Positions 1-11,216 are shown, counted from the stretch's first letter. The stretch: DNA of 64,000 nucleotides from Meghimatium bilineatum (GCA_034231615.1 CM067315.1:37549129-37613128); one strand, 5' to 3'. Translations and numbers: made by a program. The notes: generated by a model not told the origin, from the letters alone.

Positions 1-3
1 ACG

Positions 4-4
<1 letters not shown>

Positions 5-86
<82 letters not shown>
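5..86. repeat. (CTAA)n microsatellite
   Basis: An uninterrupted tetranucleotide run of CTAA/AACT, about 20 copies, at the window edge. It directly abuts the 3' end of the coding relic on the minus strand, so it could be a tail-derived microsatellite. It may continue beyond the window start. Confidence 0.97.
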
Positions 87-500
87 GGTCCATCGTCTTC
101 TTGGTCTTCATCTTCTTCTCTATCCTGGCACTCTGCCCTTTAGAATCAGCCTTTCGATACACTAATCTTGTTTTAAGTATCCAAAATACTGTAGCTTCCT
201 TGTTATGATAGTATTTAGAAGCCACCCTTCGTTTTGTTTCCGTAATTTCAAAATTATCTCGACGCCGATGCAAATCAGCATCATTAGCAAGTCGTGTTTG
301 TCTCTATTGAAGAGTTTCTTGATCAATTCTTTGCATCTCTCTTTTAATTCTATGTCTATGCTCTGCAACATTTGCGGCACGAATTCGCACGGCTGACAAT
401 TGACTTTGACGCCTCAACCATCTAGCTTTTCGCTCTTTTGTTTTTTGACGCTTTCTTGAGATTAGATCGTCTTCATCTATCGTCGCACAGGAATTCCGTG
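87..500 (-). pseudogene. Arg-rich coding relic, Helitron N-terminal-like
   Basis: On the minus strand one frame reads through about 135 codons with a single TAG (near 318). The product is strongly basic with an iterated pattern of the kind RxxR-(A/L)N: it includes ERKARWLRRQSQLSAVRIR, RQTRLANDADLHRRRDNF and RRVASKYYHNKEA. Arginine-rich modules of this sort, repeated every 20 or so residues, are known at the N-terminus of Helitron Rep/helicase proteins in animals. No Rep HUH motif or helicase domain is visible, because the sequence ends in the CTAA run. It could instead be another basic N-terminal region; the in-frame stop says it is decayed. Confidence 0.4.
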
Positions 501-1346
501 ACGTAAATATGCTATTTATAGAGCGTTCTGGAGATGACAGAACATGGCTATTATATGACAGATATAGTATCGTGTGGCTCGTTCTTCAACCTGATCATCA
601 CGTGTTCACCTTAAATCCTGCTTCCAAATAACGACAGTCGCTGTATACCAATCGTCTGTCTTCGTGTATGTAATAAATATGCGGCTGAGAAGCAACTATA
701 TTACTCTACATTTACTTGGAAAATCTACTAGAAAAATATGATTATGTATTTTCGAATCAACTTTTTGATTTTTTTGTGAACTCTTATATGTCTAATATTT
801 GTACATTCACCATCAACTATTAATATATTACTGCATATCAATTTCCATCTGCTCAAAGAGACTTCGCAACTGTAATTTTCCTGTAGTCATTTCATTTAAA
901 CAAAGAGCATTATTGTTATTCGTCGTGAACTTCCTGCCAGCTACTATCATTTCCTGCTTCCATGGTTACAAACATGCCTGTGCACTATCATTACACAATA
1001 TCTACCTGCCCGACATAAAATAACACCACTTCCTGTGTGTTACTTCTATTAGGTGTAGAACTATTATCACTACTTGAATACTGCTCGCATTTTATTGTAT
1101 ATGCGTTGCTGGAAATCTTTACCTTTCATATGAATTAAAACAGTGGTGCATTAATAATATAATATTGAATCATTAAGGAGTTATCATTTTTTTAAATCAT
1201 AATGGGTTTGAACTATGTCTGCACAAATGGCACCCACTCGCAACTTGAATCTACACCTTTTCCATCTTCGACCACACGGGATCTTTACATAATATGCGAT
1301 TGTAATTATAGACAAGTGTTTTCGAACGCTTTATTGTTCTACCCAA

Positions 1347-1349
<3 letters not shown>
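501..1349. other. Unassigned AT-rich stretch
   Basis: No gene, RNA or repeat that I can support. Short open frames here show no recognisable domain and no codon bias obvious by eye. Confidence 0.6.

Positions 1350-1403
<54 letters not shown>
1350..1403. repeat. (TA)n microsatellite
   Basis: About 27 uninterrupted TA dinucleotides. Confidence 0.97.
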
Positions 1404-1406
<3 letters not shown>

Positions 1407-1420
1407 TGAAATTCTCTAGA

Positions 1421-1500
1421 TTCCATTACATCCACCATCACGTTCATCTACAGAAGAAGAATGTACAGCTCCTATCATTACATCCACCGTCAAGTTCATG
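1421..1500. repeat. Dispersed repeat, copy 1
   Basis: A segment beginning TTCCATTACATCCACCATCA, followed by a GTACAGCTCCTATCATTACA block, recurs at about 11217-11280 with few differences. A weaker match (AAGAATGTAAAGCTCT) lies near 18570. The copy here also has an internal partial duplication (TTACATCCACC twice, about 51 bp apart). The family is not recognised. Confidence 0.7.
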
Positions 1501-1685
1501 CATTGAGTATCATTGTACTCAATATGTTAGAGTAAAAATCAGTCTTGTCCGAAGCGTTGAACTAGCAGGTACAAATTATGTAGTTGAATTATTGCCCGTC
1601 CGGCGAGAGGGACAAGTTCTGAAGGTTTTTGGCATCGCTTTGTATTCGTGAAGCGAAAATTTGAGTGTTCCATCGTGTAAAATAA

Positions 1686-1830
1686 TTGTTTGACAGATAG
1701 CGATAGATATTGACACAACCTGTCAATTATGTAATCTCAACCTGCAGATATAGAATAATTGCTGAATAGATAGTGATGTGTACTGACACAACCTGTCAAT
1801 CATGAAACCTGCAGATGTAGAATATAGAGA
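1686..1830. repeat. Two-copy tandem duplication, about 67 bp
   Basis: The block containing GACACAACCTGTCAAT and CCTGCAGAT occurs twice in succession with small changes. Confidence 0.75.
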
Positions 1831-2416
1831 CGTTATCTAGAATGAGATGACAGACACATTTTCTCTGTTCATTCTCCTGGATTTGAGATGTATTCTCCGT
1901 CTCTTATTTGATGCTGGATATTTTCCACGTAAGATTGTGAGAAGTGGGCATTCTTTACATAATATAGTGTCTGCAGTTAGGGAAAGACAAAGGGGTCATT
2001 CTTGTGTTTCAAGAGCAGGCGAGTTTTGTTGGCGGAGCCAGATTTCAACAGTCATAAGCTGTTGTTAGTCAAAATATGACAACTCACATTGTTAGTTAGT
2101 TTGTTTTTTTAAATCTAGTATTATTGTCAAGTAGAGGAACAATGCAAATAATTATTCAATGACGTTAGCTTATGTATCTTTTCAACACAACATCAGATGT
2201 TTTCAATGGCTCATGCTGAAAAATAACTATTGTGTTGATTTGCTGGATTGTTCCTTTGTTACGCGATGATTCTCAATATGTTATGATGACAAATTTGATG
2301 ATCAGATCAATCGAAACTTGAATTGGAGGTTTATATCTCTTAACCATATGATATAATCAGTTCTAAACTCTACTCGATATTGTTCTATTGGTGTATCTTA
2401 ATTACTTGTTGGAAAG
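1831..2416. other. Unassigned stretch
   Basis: Nothing supported; a short open plus-strand frame (1847-2068) has no recognisable features. Confidence 0.5.
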
Positions 2417-2806
2417 TTGGAGAAACATGATCAGTCAGTTCCTCTTTTGCCCAGTTTGGCACATAAGGCGGATGTTATAGTTATAAATGCCTGTCCGTCA
2501 GTTGCCAGGGAATGCACGTCTTGTGCATTTATGCCTGTTGATTTTAATTCATTCATTAATGTTCTTCTGAACGTTGTTTTTGGTCTTCCCTGTTGTCTTT
2601 CCCGTCTGGTGTCCACATGAAGGCTTGTCGTGGAATTCTGTCTTCCTTCATTCTAAGTATGTGGCCGATGTATGTCCAGCTACGTTTTCTGATGATGTTC
2701 GTCACATATTCTTGTTTTATCTCCTCTCTTAGTATGTCGTTTGATTTGAAGTCCTTCCAATTATGACGTGATGCATGGTGATCAATAATTTTGCTTTTAA
2801 ACATAC
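2417..2806 (-). mobile_element. LINE ORF2 C-terminal relic (lineage L-C)
   Basis: Minus-strand translation gives a post-reverse-transcriptase LINE tail: RSWTYIGHILRMKEDRIPRQ, FMWTPDGK, then after a frameshift GRPKTTFRRTLMNELKSTGI and SALCAKLGK. The pattern W-(I/T)-GHxxRM...RxPRQAxxWxPxGK...RGRPKTTWRR is a known C-terminal signature of ORF2 in one animal LINE lineage. Only the 3' end remains, 5' truncated and frameshifted, so it is dead. A second copy is at 50910-51125 on the plus strand. It borders the 33-bp array at 2807. Confidence 0.85.
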
Positions 2807-2968
2807 GACCATCAACACATATTCCAGTATGTTGAATACCATGAAGACATATTCCAGTATGTTGAATACCATCAACACATATTCTAGTATGTGAATACCA
2901 TCAGCACATATTCTAGTATGTTGAATACCATGAAGACATATTCCAGTATATTGAATACAATTAACACA
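2807..2968. repeat. 33-bp minisatellite, about 5 copies
   Basis: Unit includes ACACATATTCCAGTATGTTG and AATACCAT; one unit lost a base. It starts exactly where the L-C relic becomes unrecognisable. Confidence 0.9.
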
Positions 2969-3066
2969 TATCAAAAATGTGAATGTCTAGTACAACAATT
3001 TTAAAAGACCTTCCTGAATTTATGAAAAGGGCTGCAGATAAGTTATTTCAACATTAAGGACTGGAA

Positions 3067-3084
3067 GTGGGGGAGGGGGGGGGT
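3067..3084. repeat. G-rich tract
   Basis: A run of nearly pure G (GGGGGAGGGGGGGGG) on the plus strand. Confidence 0.9.
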
Positions 3085-3194
3085 TCTGAATACAAATGAC
3101 ATCTTTTGACACGCTGAGAGAGGGGGGATGAAAGAAGTTGACATTAGCATTACAGTTTATTATACACACATCAAATAGTTTTTTAAACATGTTT

Positions 3195-3302
3195 TTAAAT
3201 GTAAGACACATCATGTAAGACACACCATGTAAGACACATCATGTAAGACACACCATGTAAGACACATCATGTAAGACACATCATGTAAGACACATCATGT
3301 AA
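3195..3302. repeat. 14-bp minisatellite, about 7 copies
   Basis: Unit ATGTAAGACACATC, with some copies ACACC in place of ACATC. Confidence 0.93.
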
Positions 3303-3636
3303 TATTTTCTTTCCTTTTCTGCTAAACAAATCTTAGCTTTCGTCTAATGATTAAACTTTTTTGACAAAATTAATCAGGTGTGGGTACTTTCAACATAATT
3401 ATCTCAACAGTTGTTGACAAAGGATTGGGTGTGAAAAACAGCGTCAAATAATTGCTGAATTTATTTTTTACAGCACCAATGGCAATTTCAGAACTGTGAG
3501 AAGATCATTTGTAAGAGTTCTAAGGAGAATTAGCAAGCTGAAAGATTTCGACACTAGATTCTGTGCCCTGAGTACAGTAAAGTGTTGTCTCTGATTCTTT
3601 ATTCAACAAGCTCGGTGGATGTAGTTTTTATTTTAT
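3303..3636. other. Unassigned stretch
   Basis: Nothing supported. Confidence 0.5.
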
Positions 3637-4077
3637 CTCCCTGGCGTTCTATCCTAGACATGAATGTATTAATCTCCCTGGCATTCTATCCTAGACATGA
3701 ATGTATTAATCTCCCTGGCGTTCTATCATAGACATGAATGTATTAATCTCCCTGGCGTTCTATCCTAGACATGAATGTATTAATCTCCCTGGCGTTCTAT
3801 CCTAGACATGAATGTATTAATCTCCCTGGCGTTCTATCCTAGACATGAATGTATTAATCTCCCTGGAGTTCTATCCTAGACATGAATGTATTAATCTCCC
3901 TGGTGTTCTATCCTAGACATGAATGTATTAATCTCCCTGGCGTTCTATCCTAGACCTGAATATATTAATCTCCCTGGCGTTCTATCCTAGACCTGAATAT
4001 ATTAATCTCCCTGGCGTTCTATCCTAGACCTGAATATATTAATCTCCCTGGCGTTCTATCCTAGGCCTGAATGTATT
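3637..4077. repeat. 37-bp minisatellite, about 12 copies
   Basis: Unit starts CTCCCTGGCGTTCTATCCTA and ends GAATGTATTAAT. The last four units share GACCTGAATATA in place of GACATGAATGTA, showing local homogenisation at the 3' end. Confidence 0.96.
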
Positions 4078-5045
4078 GAGGCAAACCTGTACTCGATATA
4101 TACGACATAACAGTAAAGGCATGTCACCGTCATTCATTTTGGCTGGTATCACTGATCCAATTGTAATTATTCACTATGTGTAGCTGCCAATAGAAATCGC
4201 GGAACAATAAAAGTTCCACCAATTGTGTTAGCAGTCTTAAGACTCTTGATTGTGTAGAAAGTTGTGAGTATATATAATCTGTGATTCAATTCACAAATAA
4301 ATGTATAAAAAAACGACTGTAAAATGTCAAGTGTCTTACGGTTAGGTGTCTTTTTTTTTTATTGAAGCGGTAGATAGAGATGCAGTTTGCTTGTTCAACA
4401 TAAAAAGAAACTTCATTTATAGAAACACGATGAGAAGCCACTTCCTTGGTAAGCATATTGTTTTATATAGATCAATATGAATATATCTACACATACTACA
4501 GCAAAACAAATAGATGAAAACAAACTGCCAGGTTGGACATTCTCTGGAGCTACATTATTCGTTTCCTGTTGAGACATTTCCTGCTAAACGTGACAGTTAA
4601 ACAACATTGTAATTGTCGAAACTGAAGTGTTCTTTGTTTTCACAATCCTGTCAATTCGCAAGATGTGGTCCGTTTACCGCAATTTGTTATGTTTACAGTT
4701 TGACGTCACATTTAATCTCAGGATGCCATTTTATTTTGCAATCCCCGGGGTTGCGAGCTTTCACTCTTTTTTTCCGAAGGATGTCATTTAAAGGCTACAT
4801 TATTTATGCTCAAACGACTGGTGGGTCAATGTAGTTAGTTTAGCAGTTAGTTCTATAGTTATCCAGGAAACGGAAAAAAGGTCCTGACGACTGTCACTAG
4901 CATTCAGACTGGTGAAAGGAGCGAGTGTACAATACGAGTACTGCTGTTCAAAACAGGTTGCGTAACACCGTTGAATTATCCACAATCTGGCTATGACGAC
5001 CACATCTCAGTCGTCGTGGTTGTCAGGTGCCGCACCAACCTGCGT
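4078..5045. other. Unassigned stretch
   Basis: No supported feature. Open frames on both strands (4613-4834 plus, 4800-5003 minus) are short and unrecognised. Confidence 0.5.
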
Positions 5046-5357
5046 ATGCGGCCATGTGTCTCCACAGCTCTGTATTTCTAGTATCCTGTATGTGGCCATG
5101 TGTCTCCACAGCTCTCTATTTTTAGTATCTTGTATGTGGCCATGTGTCTCCACAGCTCTGTATTTCTAGTATCTTGTATGTGGCCATGTGTCTCCACAAC
5201 TCTGTATTTCTAGTATCTTGTATGTGGCCATGTGTCTCCACAGCTCTGTATTTCTAGTATCTTGTATGTGGCCATGTGTCTCCACAGCTCTGTATTTCTA
5301 GTATCTTGTATGTGGCCATGTGTCTCCACAACTCTGTATTTTTATTATCTTGTATGT
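5046..5357. repeat. 44-bp minisatellite, about 7 copies
   Basis: Unit begins GTGGCCATGTGTCTCCACAG and continues CTCTGTATTTCTAGTATCTT. Confidence 0.96.
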
Positions 5358-5744
5358 GGATCGTTGCTGACTCATGTTCTGGTCATGATGTCAACTATCT
5401 AATATTTTCTCACACTATATTCTTGGATCTCTATTCTCTTCAATCTTAGAATATTCTAATTATGTTCTCTAGACCTCTCTATCTTTTACTGTGTCCAGTA
5501 AAACTGATCGTATACAGGGCCGTGCCGTGCTATGATGCAGAGGAGTGGCCGCATCAGGCGGCACCAATCAAACTATCATTTCGGGGGCGGTAATTCGAAG
5601 AAAAAAAACAGTTAAGAGGGCGGAATTTTGAATACCTGCATTATATACTGGTCTCATTATATACTAAGAAAATCTACCGCAGAGTACTAATAGTATATAT
5701 ACCACTGCCGAAGTCGGATATGTTGGGGTACTCGCACAAATAAA
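5358..5744. other. Unassigned stretch with GC-rich island
   Basis: Mostly AT-rich; positions about 5515-5595 are unusually GC-rich (GGCCGTGCCGTGC, GGCCGCATCAGGCGGCACC). This may be a remnant of a dispersed element; no coding signal supported. Confidence 0.4.
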
Positions 5745-6556
5745 TTTACGATATAACACACCCCCACCTTCTTATTTAAACTGCATCATGTTCGATATAA
5801 CACACCCCCACCTTCTTATTTAAACTGCATCATGTTCGATATAACGCACCCACCTTCTTATTTAGACTGCATCATGTTCGATATAACGCACCCACCTTCT
5901 CATTTAAACTGCATCATGTTCAATATAACGCACCCACCTTCTCATTTAAACTGCATCATGTTCAATATAACGCACCCACTTTCTTATTTTAACTGCATCA
6001 TCTTCGATATAACGCACCCACCTTCTCATTTAAACTGCATCATGTTCGATATAACGCACCCACTTTCTTATTTAAACTGCATCATCTTCGATATAACGCA
6101 CCCACCTTCTTATTTAAACTGCATCATGTTCGATATAACGTACCAACGTCTTATTTAAACTGCATCATCTTCGATATAACGCACCCACCTTCTAATTTAG
6201 ACTGCATCATGTTCGATATAACGCACCCACCTTTTCATTTAGACTGCATCATGTTCGATATAACGCACCGACCTTCTTATTTAAACTGCATCATGTTCGA
6301 TATAACGCACCCACCTTCTTATTTAAACTGCATCATGTTCGATATAACGCACCCACCTTCTTATTTAAACTGCATCATGTTCGATATAACGCACCCACCT
6401 TCTTATTTAAACTGCATCATGTTCGATATAACGCACCCACCTTTTCATTTAGACTGCATCATGTTCGATATAACGCACCCACCTTCTTATTTAGACTGCA
6501 TCATGTTCGATATAACGCACCCACCTTCTAATTTAGACTGCATCATGTTCAATATA
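5745..6556. repeat. 42-bp minisatellite, about 19 copies
   Basis: Unit begins TTCGATATAACGCACCCACC and continues TTCTTATTTAAACTGCATCA. The unit is 14 codons long, so plus-strand frames stay open for over 100 codons in two stretches (5832-6158, 6209-6565). Substitutions fall at all codon positions, so I treat these as non-coding. Confidence 0.97.
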
Positions 6557-6741
6557 TTAACATGATCACATTGTCGTGAGAGATGCAGCTGCAGTCTTAT
6601 AACGGACTCCCTACAATATAAATCATGGGATTCACCTCTTAGTACTTGATTTTCTTCCTGTGTAATTTGTCCTGTGTTAGAAAGCAGCATGGTGCCTGTT
6701 AAGAGTATTGTCCAATGTATATACTTACTAAAAGTCAAAAT
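6557..6741 (-). pseudogene. Possible secreted-protein exon split by a LINE
   Basis: If the L-A insertion and one copy of its target duplication are removed, the ATG at 7646-7648 (minus strand) joins this segment in one frame of about 65 codons, until it meets the 42-bp array. The N-terminus would have a hydrophobic stretch (WTILLTGTMLL) like a signal peptide, followed by an acidic segment (GQITQEENQVL) and two cysteines. No family is recognised. The open frame may be chance, and no good splice donor is obvious before the array. Confidence 0.25.
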
Positions 6742-6752
6742 ATATTCTCCAT
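6742..6752. repeat. Target-site duplication of L-A insertion, left
   Basis: ATATTCTCCAT, identical to 7638-7648. Confidence 0.85.
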
Positions 6753-7637
6753 CATCATCAGCAGATGCCGTCTCCGCAATGAAGGTTGGCTGAAACATAT
6801 CTCCAACATCTCCTGTCTCTTGTTTTGGTGGTGCACTCTACTAGACTGTTACCTGTCAATCTTGTCATGTTATTCTCCCACTTGTATCTCTGTCTACCTC
6901 TTGTTCGCTTCCCTTTGACTTTACCCTCAAGTAAGGTCTTCAATAAGGTGTCATGTCTTTTAATGTGTCCAAAATATTTTATTTGCCTGATATTTATTTT
7001 TCTTACTAATTATTTCTTCATATTAAATGTCTTTAGCACCTCTTTATTTGTTTTCTTCTCTTTCCATGATGTTCTCCCTATTCTTCTATATACCCACATC
7101 TCAAAGGCATCAATTTTGTCTTCTAAATGTTTATTTAGTGTCCATGTTTCTGAGCCATACATTATTATAGAATAGATATAGCATTTTATAATTCATATTT
7201 TTAACTTGTTTGTAATGTGTTTAGATATTAATAATTTCCTCATGTCATTGAAGGTACTTTTGGCCATTCCTATTCTCCGTTTAACTTCTGTTTCACATCT
7301 GCCATCATTAGTGACTATGTGCCCAATATTTGATGTTTTACTTGTTGTTGTTTCTCTCCATGTATGTTTATGTTTAGCCCCTGTTCTTCTGTGTCTTTGC
7401 TGATTATCATGGTTTTTGTTTTTTTTCATATTTATATACAGTCCATATTCATTACTTGATTTATTGACTTGATCTATTAGTCTTTGTAGTTCATGTTCAC
7501 TTTCCGCCAAAAGAACAGTGTCATCTGCATATCTAATGTTGTTTATTATTTTCCTATTGATTTTGAGTCCTCGAATTTCTTCTATATTTTTAAAGATATT
7601 CTCTGTGTAGATATTAAATAGGCTTGGTGATATAATA
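6753..7637 (-). mobile_element. 5'-truncated LINE L-A with RT motif
   Basis: Flanked by an identical 11-bp duplication. Read on the minus strand it starts inside the reverse transcriptase at ISPSLFNIYTENIF, then has the catalytic YADD box (IRYADDTVLLAESEHELQR) and the downstream GLYINMKK and HIVTNDGR motifs. After frameshifts come IKYFGHIKRHDTLL, KGKRTRGRQRYKWE and the end SANLHCGDG. It terminates in a short ATGATGATG-like tail. RT copies RNA into DNA at the target site; this copy lacks the endonuclease and most of the RT and is frameshifted, so it cannot act. Three other copies in the window share the same 3' end and orientation. Confidence 0.92.
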
Positions 7638-7648
7638 ATATTCTCCAT
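7638..7648. repeat. Target-site duplication of L-A insertion, right
   Basis: ATATTCTCCAT, identical to 6742-6752. It contains the ATG (minus strand) that seems to start the LINE reading frame, so that start codon belongs to the host flank. Confidence 0.85.
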
Positions 7649-7726
7649 GAATCTTAAAGGTGCAAGTGAGAACCAGACATGACAGCACGATCAACAACAC
7701 GAGACATAAACAAAATGCAAACAGCT

Positions 7727-7834
7727 TGTCAACTACGCATGGTGAGCACATCTGTCAATAACGTTCGGTGAAGCACATGTGTTAACTACGCACAGTGAAG
7801 CACATGTGTCAACTACGCACAGTGAAGCACATAT
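7727..7834. repeat. 27-bp minisatellite, about 4 copies
   Basis: Unit AACTACGCACAGTGAAGCAC followed by ATGTGTC; the first two copies are diverged. Confidence 0.85.
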
Positions 7835-8299
7835 GAATGGAATATTAATCATAGAAATTAAAATCTTCTTTCTCTAAATCATGCTGGTTGTGACCCTGCA
7901 CTCCTATTGTTGGAGCGCTATCTATGGTGATCAAGTCATTTGCCTTATGGTCACAATGTCGTCAGCTTTATCTCAGACAGCCACGGTGTGCTTGCAGTTG
8001 CTTTTTCTGGGACATCCCTATTGATTATCTTTTTCTATAGCAAAGTGCTATATACCCTGAGAGATTCCTTCCATTTGTAGATTACTGTTCTGTTGAGAAA
8101 CATTGCCGCCATGATGCACTGTTGACATTGAAGAGACAGTGTAAGATTGGACCTTTTCAATATGTAACAAGGCAACAATAACTTGCAAAGATTATACTGC
8201 TGGGAAATATTCAGTGCGAAAGGAGGCGTGTTGGTGATTGAAACTCTTGATTTTATATCATTGGAAGGTTTTGGCATAGATGTTTTCATACTATTCCTT
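7835..8299. other. Unassigned stretch
   Basis: Nothing supported. Confidence 0.5.
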
Positions 8300-9090
8300 G
8301 TAGCAACAGAAATGATATGTCTACGTAGAATCTTCGAAGTAACAATGAAAGATAAAATGAGAAACTAAAACATCAGAAGACTAACAAACACAATGTCAAT
8401 CCTGGATTACATTAGAACACTAACAAACACAATGTCAATCCTGGATTACATTAGAACACTAACAAACACAATGTCAATCCTGGATTACATTAGAACACTA
8501 ACAAACACAATGTCAATCCTGGATTACATCAGAAGACTAACAAACACAATGTCAATCCTGGATTACATCAGAACACTAACACATAAAATGTCAATCCTGG
8601 ATTACATCAGAAGACCAACAAACACAATGTCAATCCTGGATTACATCAGAAGACTAACAAACACAATGTCAATCCTGGATAACACCAGAAGACTAACAAA
8701 CACAATGTCAATCCTGGATTACATCAGAAGACTAACACATAAAATGTCAATCCTGGATTACATCAGAAGACTAACAAACACAATGTCAATCCTGGATAAC
8801 ACCAGAAGACTAACAAACACAATGTCAATACTGGATTACATCAGAAGATAACTGATTAAGTGTTATCGTATGCATCTCAAATACCATCAGACAGTGTCCC
8901 TCAAAAAGCATTACTATGCAGGTACGATGATTACATAGCCAGGGGCAGACAACGCAAACTATGGAATACAGAAATTAAAGAGTCAACGAAAACCAACATA
9001 TATGAAACACACAAAAAGCCATCTCCAGAGAACTCTTCTACTCCTGATACTGCAAGGCACAAAGTGGTATAAAGCGACAAGAAAGAAAAA
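8300..9090 (+). mobile_element. LINE L-D 3' end interrupted by its own minisatellite
   Basis: The left part translates as EMICLRRIFEVT and NIRRLTNTMSILDYIR, the right part as SYASQIPSDSVPQKALLCRY, RGRQRKLWNTEIKES and ETHKKPSPENSSTP. These match, in order, the L-D copy at 59290-59790 (MACxRSILGIS, DIRQRTGTDPILEYIKR, RLPSDSIPQQPMLHRY, PRKRWTTEIKE). Between them lies the 39-bp array at 8369-8851, whose 13-residue unit is the LTNTMSILDYIRR segment. The element is 5' truncated and non-functional. Confidence 0.88.
8369..8851. repeat. 39-bp minisatellite inside LINE L-D, about 12 copies
   Basis: Unit includes ACACAATGTCAATCCTGGAT and TACATCAGAAGACTAACAA. It encodes MSILDYIRRLTNT in the LINE frame without stops. 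Unit subtypes (AACACCAGAAG; ACACATAAAATG) recur in the same order twice near the 3' half, suggesting duplication of multi-unit blocks. Confidence 0.95.
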
Positions 9091-9191
9091 GATTCCGTAT
9101 AACTGAGGATATTGTCGTTTAGCGGGATATTTTTGTCTGGCTGGCTCCAACGTGTCAGCACAACGGCTCTAACGGGTTACGGTTTTTATTA
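9091..9191. other. Short spacer
   Basis: Nothing supported. Confidence 0.4.
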
Positions 9192-9194
9192 ATG

Positions 9195-9412
9195 TTAAAA
9201 TATTCCTATCCAACTGTCTATTATCGATTGTTAAAATATTCCTATCTTATTGTCTATTATCGATTGTTAAAATATTCCTATCCAACTGTCTATTATCGAT
9301 TGTTAAAATATTCCTATCCAACTGTCTATTATCGATTGTTAAAATATTCCTATCCAACTGTCTATTATCGATTGTTAAAATATTACTATCTTATTGTCTA
9401 TTATCGATTGAA
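9195..9412. repeat. 36-bp minisatellite, about 6 copies
   Basis: Unit TTAAAATATTCCTATCCAAC then TGTCTATTATCGATTG. Confidence 0.95.
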
Positions 9413-9797
9413 ATTTTCGTTTCTGATTAAAGGTATAACAATATACTATATAATATACTAAATAATAAGCGAGTAATAGACATACGAACATGGCTACTCT
9501 ATCGAAACAGACAAATCTGACATACTCATGTGCTTAGGGACTGTCTGCTTAAAATATTTAAAGGAGTATGAATCAGTATCTCCCTAGAGGACTGGGGACT
9601 TGCTTGAAGATTAGAACAACCACCAGAGACATAATATATACATGAACAAAAACTAATTAATCACGCGGAACTGAGCCGTTAAAGTCGGATAGATCTCCTG
9701 GGACGGGGTTCGAAGCATCTGCGGACTACTTTTACCGGCTTGCGATGATGATAACATTTGTATACACCATGGATAGGGGATTTCCTTAACATAAGCT
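9413..9797. other. Unassigned stretch
   Basis: Contains a GGGGTTCGAAGC box near 9706 that resembles a tRNA B box, but no convincing A box; not called as a SINE. Confidence 0.4.
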
Positions 9798-9799
9798 GT

Positions 9800-10108
9800 T
9801 CGATTTGTGTTCAAAATGTCCTGGATAAAAATTCGATTTGTGTTCAAAATGTCCTGGATAAAAATTCGATTTGTGTTCAAAATGTCCTGGATAAAAATTC
9901 GATTTGTGTTCAAAATGTCCTGGATAAAAATTCGATTTGTGTTCAAAATGTCCTGGATAAAAATTCGATTTGTGTTCAAAATGTCCTGAATAAAAATTCG
10001 ATTTGTGTTCACAATGTCCTGGATAAAAATTCGATTTGTGTTCAAAATGTCCTGGATAAAAATCCGATTTGTGTTCAAAATGTCCTGGATAAAAATCCGA
10101 TTCGCGTC
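9800..10108. repeat. 33-bp minisatellite, about 9 copies
   Basis: Unit ATTCGATTTGTGTTCAAAAT then GTCCTGGATAAAA. Very uniform; the last two units share ATCCGATT. Open in several frames because the unit is 11 codons; treated as non-coding. Confidence 0.97.
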
Positions 10109-11216
10109 GTTTTGTTTACGAAATGGATTTATTTCTAAGATTCCTGTGGATTATCGTTTTGAGCGACGGAGTTACGTGCTATGAGTAGTACTGTCTGAAG
10201 ACGGCGTGCTGCTTCTTTGAGAATTACGGAGCACATATAGGAAACCAAATACAGTGAAGTCAATCATCTACGACTTTTCAATCCTTTTTTTTGAACTTTT
10301 ATGCACAACGTATAACTCAAGATTTATATATACAAGGATAGCATTTGTGTATCTTTGCAGAAGTCTATGAGCATCTAGATTAATTCTATAATCTTAGGCT
10401 GGGCAGTTAGTTAAGGATCTATCTTGTGTTTAGTTTCTACAATCTCTCTGTCTGATAAGTTCCAATGGTGAATTACCACCTGCATCAAGAACTGAGAGAA
10501 TTTTCTTTTAGCTGAACCTTCTTGCTAATCTTCTTGCTTTAGGTTTACGTAATTCTGATTTTCTAGCTTCTGATTTTCTTGTTACAGAACTTTTTGTTAC
10601 CGAAATTCTTGTTACCGAACTTCTTGAATCTCGTTAATTAAATTGAATTATGTCAAACACACAAGTGTCGAGCTTCACAATACGGGTTTTTTTGTCCCGA
10701 TCTTATAGTTGTGTTAAGTTTTCTGGAGTGGTTCTGACTGATGGCAATGTTCAAATATACCCACACTTAGTTATGTAATAACCTCCCTCGTGTACCGCCA
10801 GGATCCGAAGTGGGAGCGAAGAATATTAACGCTGTCGTCTTCTATGTATTTCCTAGGAGATTTGTGTGTATGTTGTGTGTGAAGTAGAGTTGCCAGGTAT
10901 GGGAAATTGGTAATAACAAATTTCTGGTAAAATATTTTCTTAAAACGCCAAACTCCTACCATTTAATACATTTTCAAAGTTACCAGCTTTTTTTAACAAA
11001 CACATAAAATAAGGATTACCAGAACATAAATTTCATGGCGAGTGATATTTTAAAACGTTTAAATTATTTTATATTTGGCCACCAAATGGTCATAATATGG
11101 CAGCCTTGCCAAGGGTTTGGTTTTCCCCACTCCATAATAGCCGCTGTTAAGAATGCTATTGGTGGTCAATAATTGAATAAGTGGAATCAACTCTTCTATC
11201 TGCATCATATCTCGGG
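10109..11216. other. Unassigned stretch with a possible decayed element F
   Basis: At about 10805-10860 the order CGAAGTGGGAGCGAAGAATA then GTCTTCTATG resembles the start of element F (37389). The rest, including a small CTTGTTACCGAA repeat near 10580-10625, is unassigned. Confidence 0.4.

Noticed and set aside
7193-7648. Taking the 151-codon RT frame as a gene starting at the ATG at 7648
   Set aside because: That ATG lies in the target-site duplication, so it is flanking DNA; the LINE is 5' truncated and the real ORF2 start is missing.
9640-9740. tRNA-like SINE around GGGGTTCGAAGC
   Set aside because: B box-like only; no A box at tRNA spacing.
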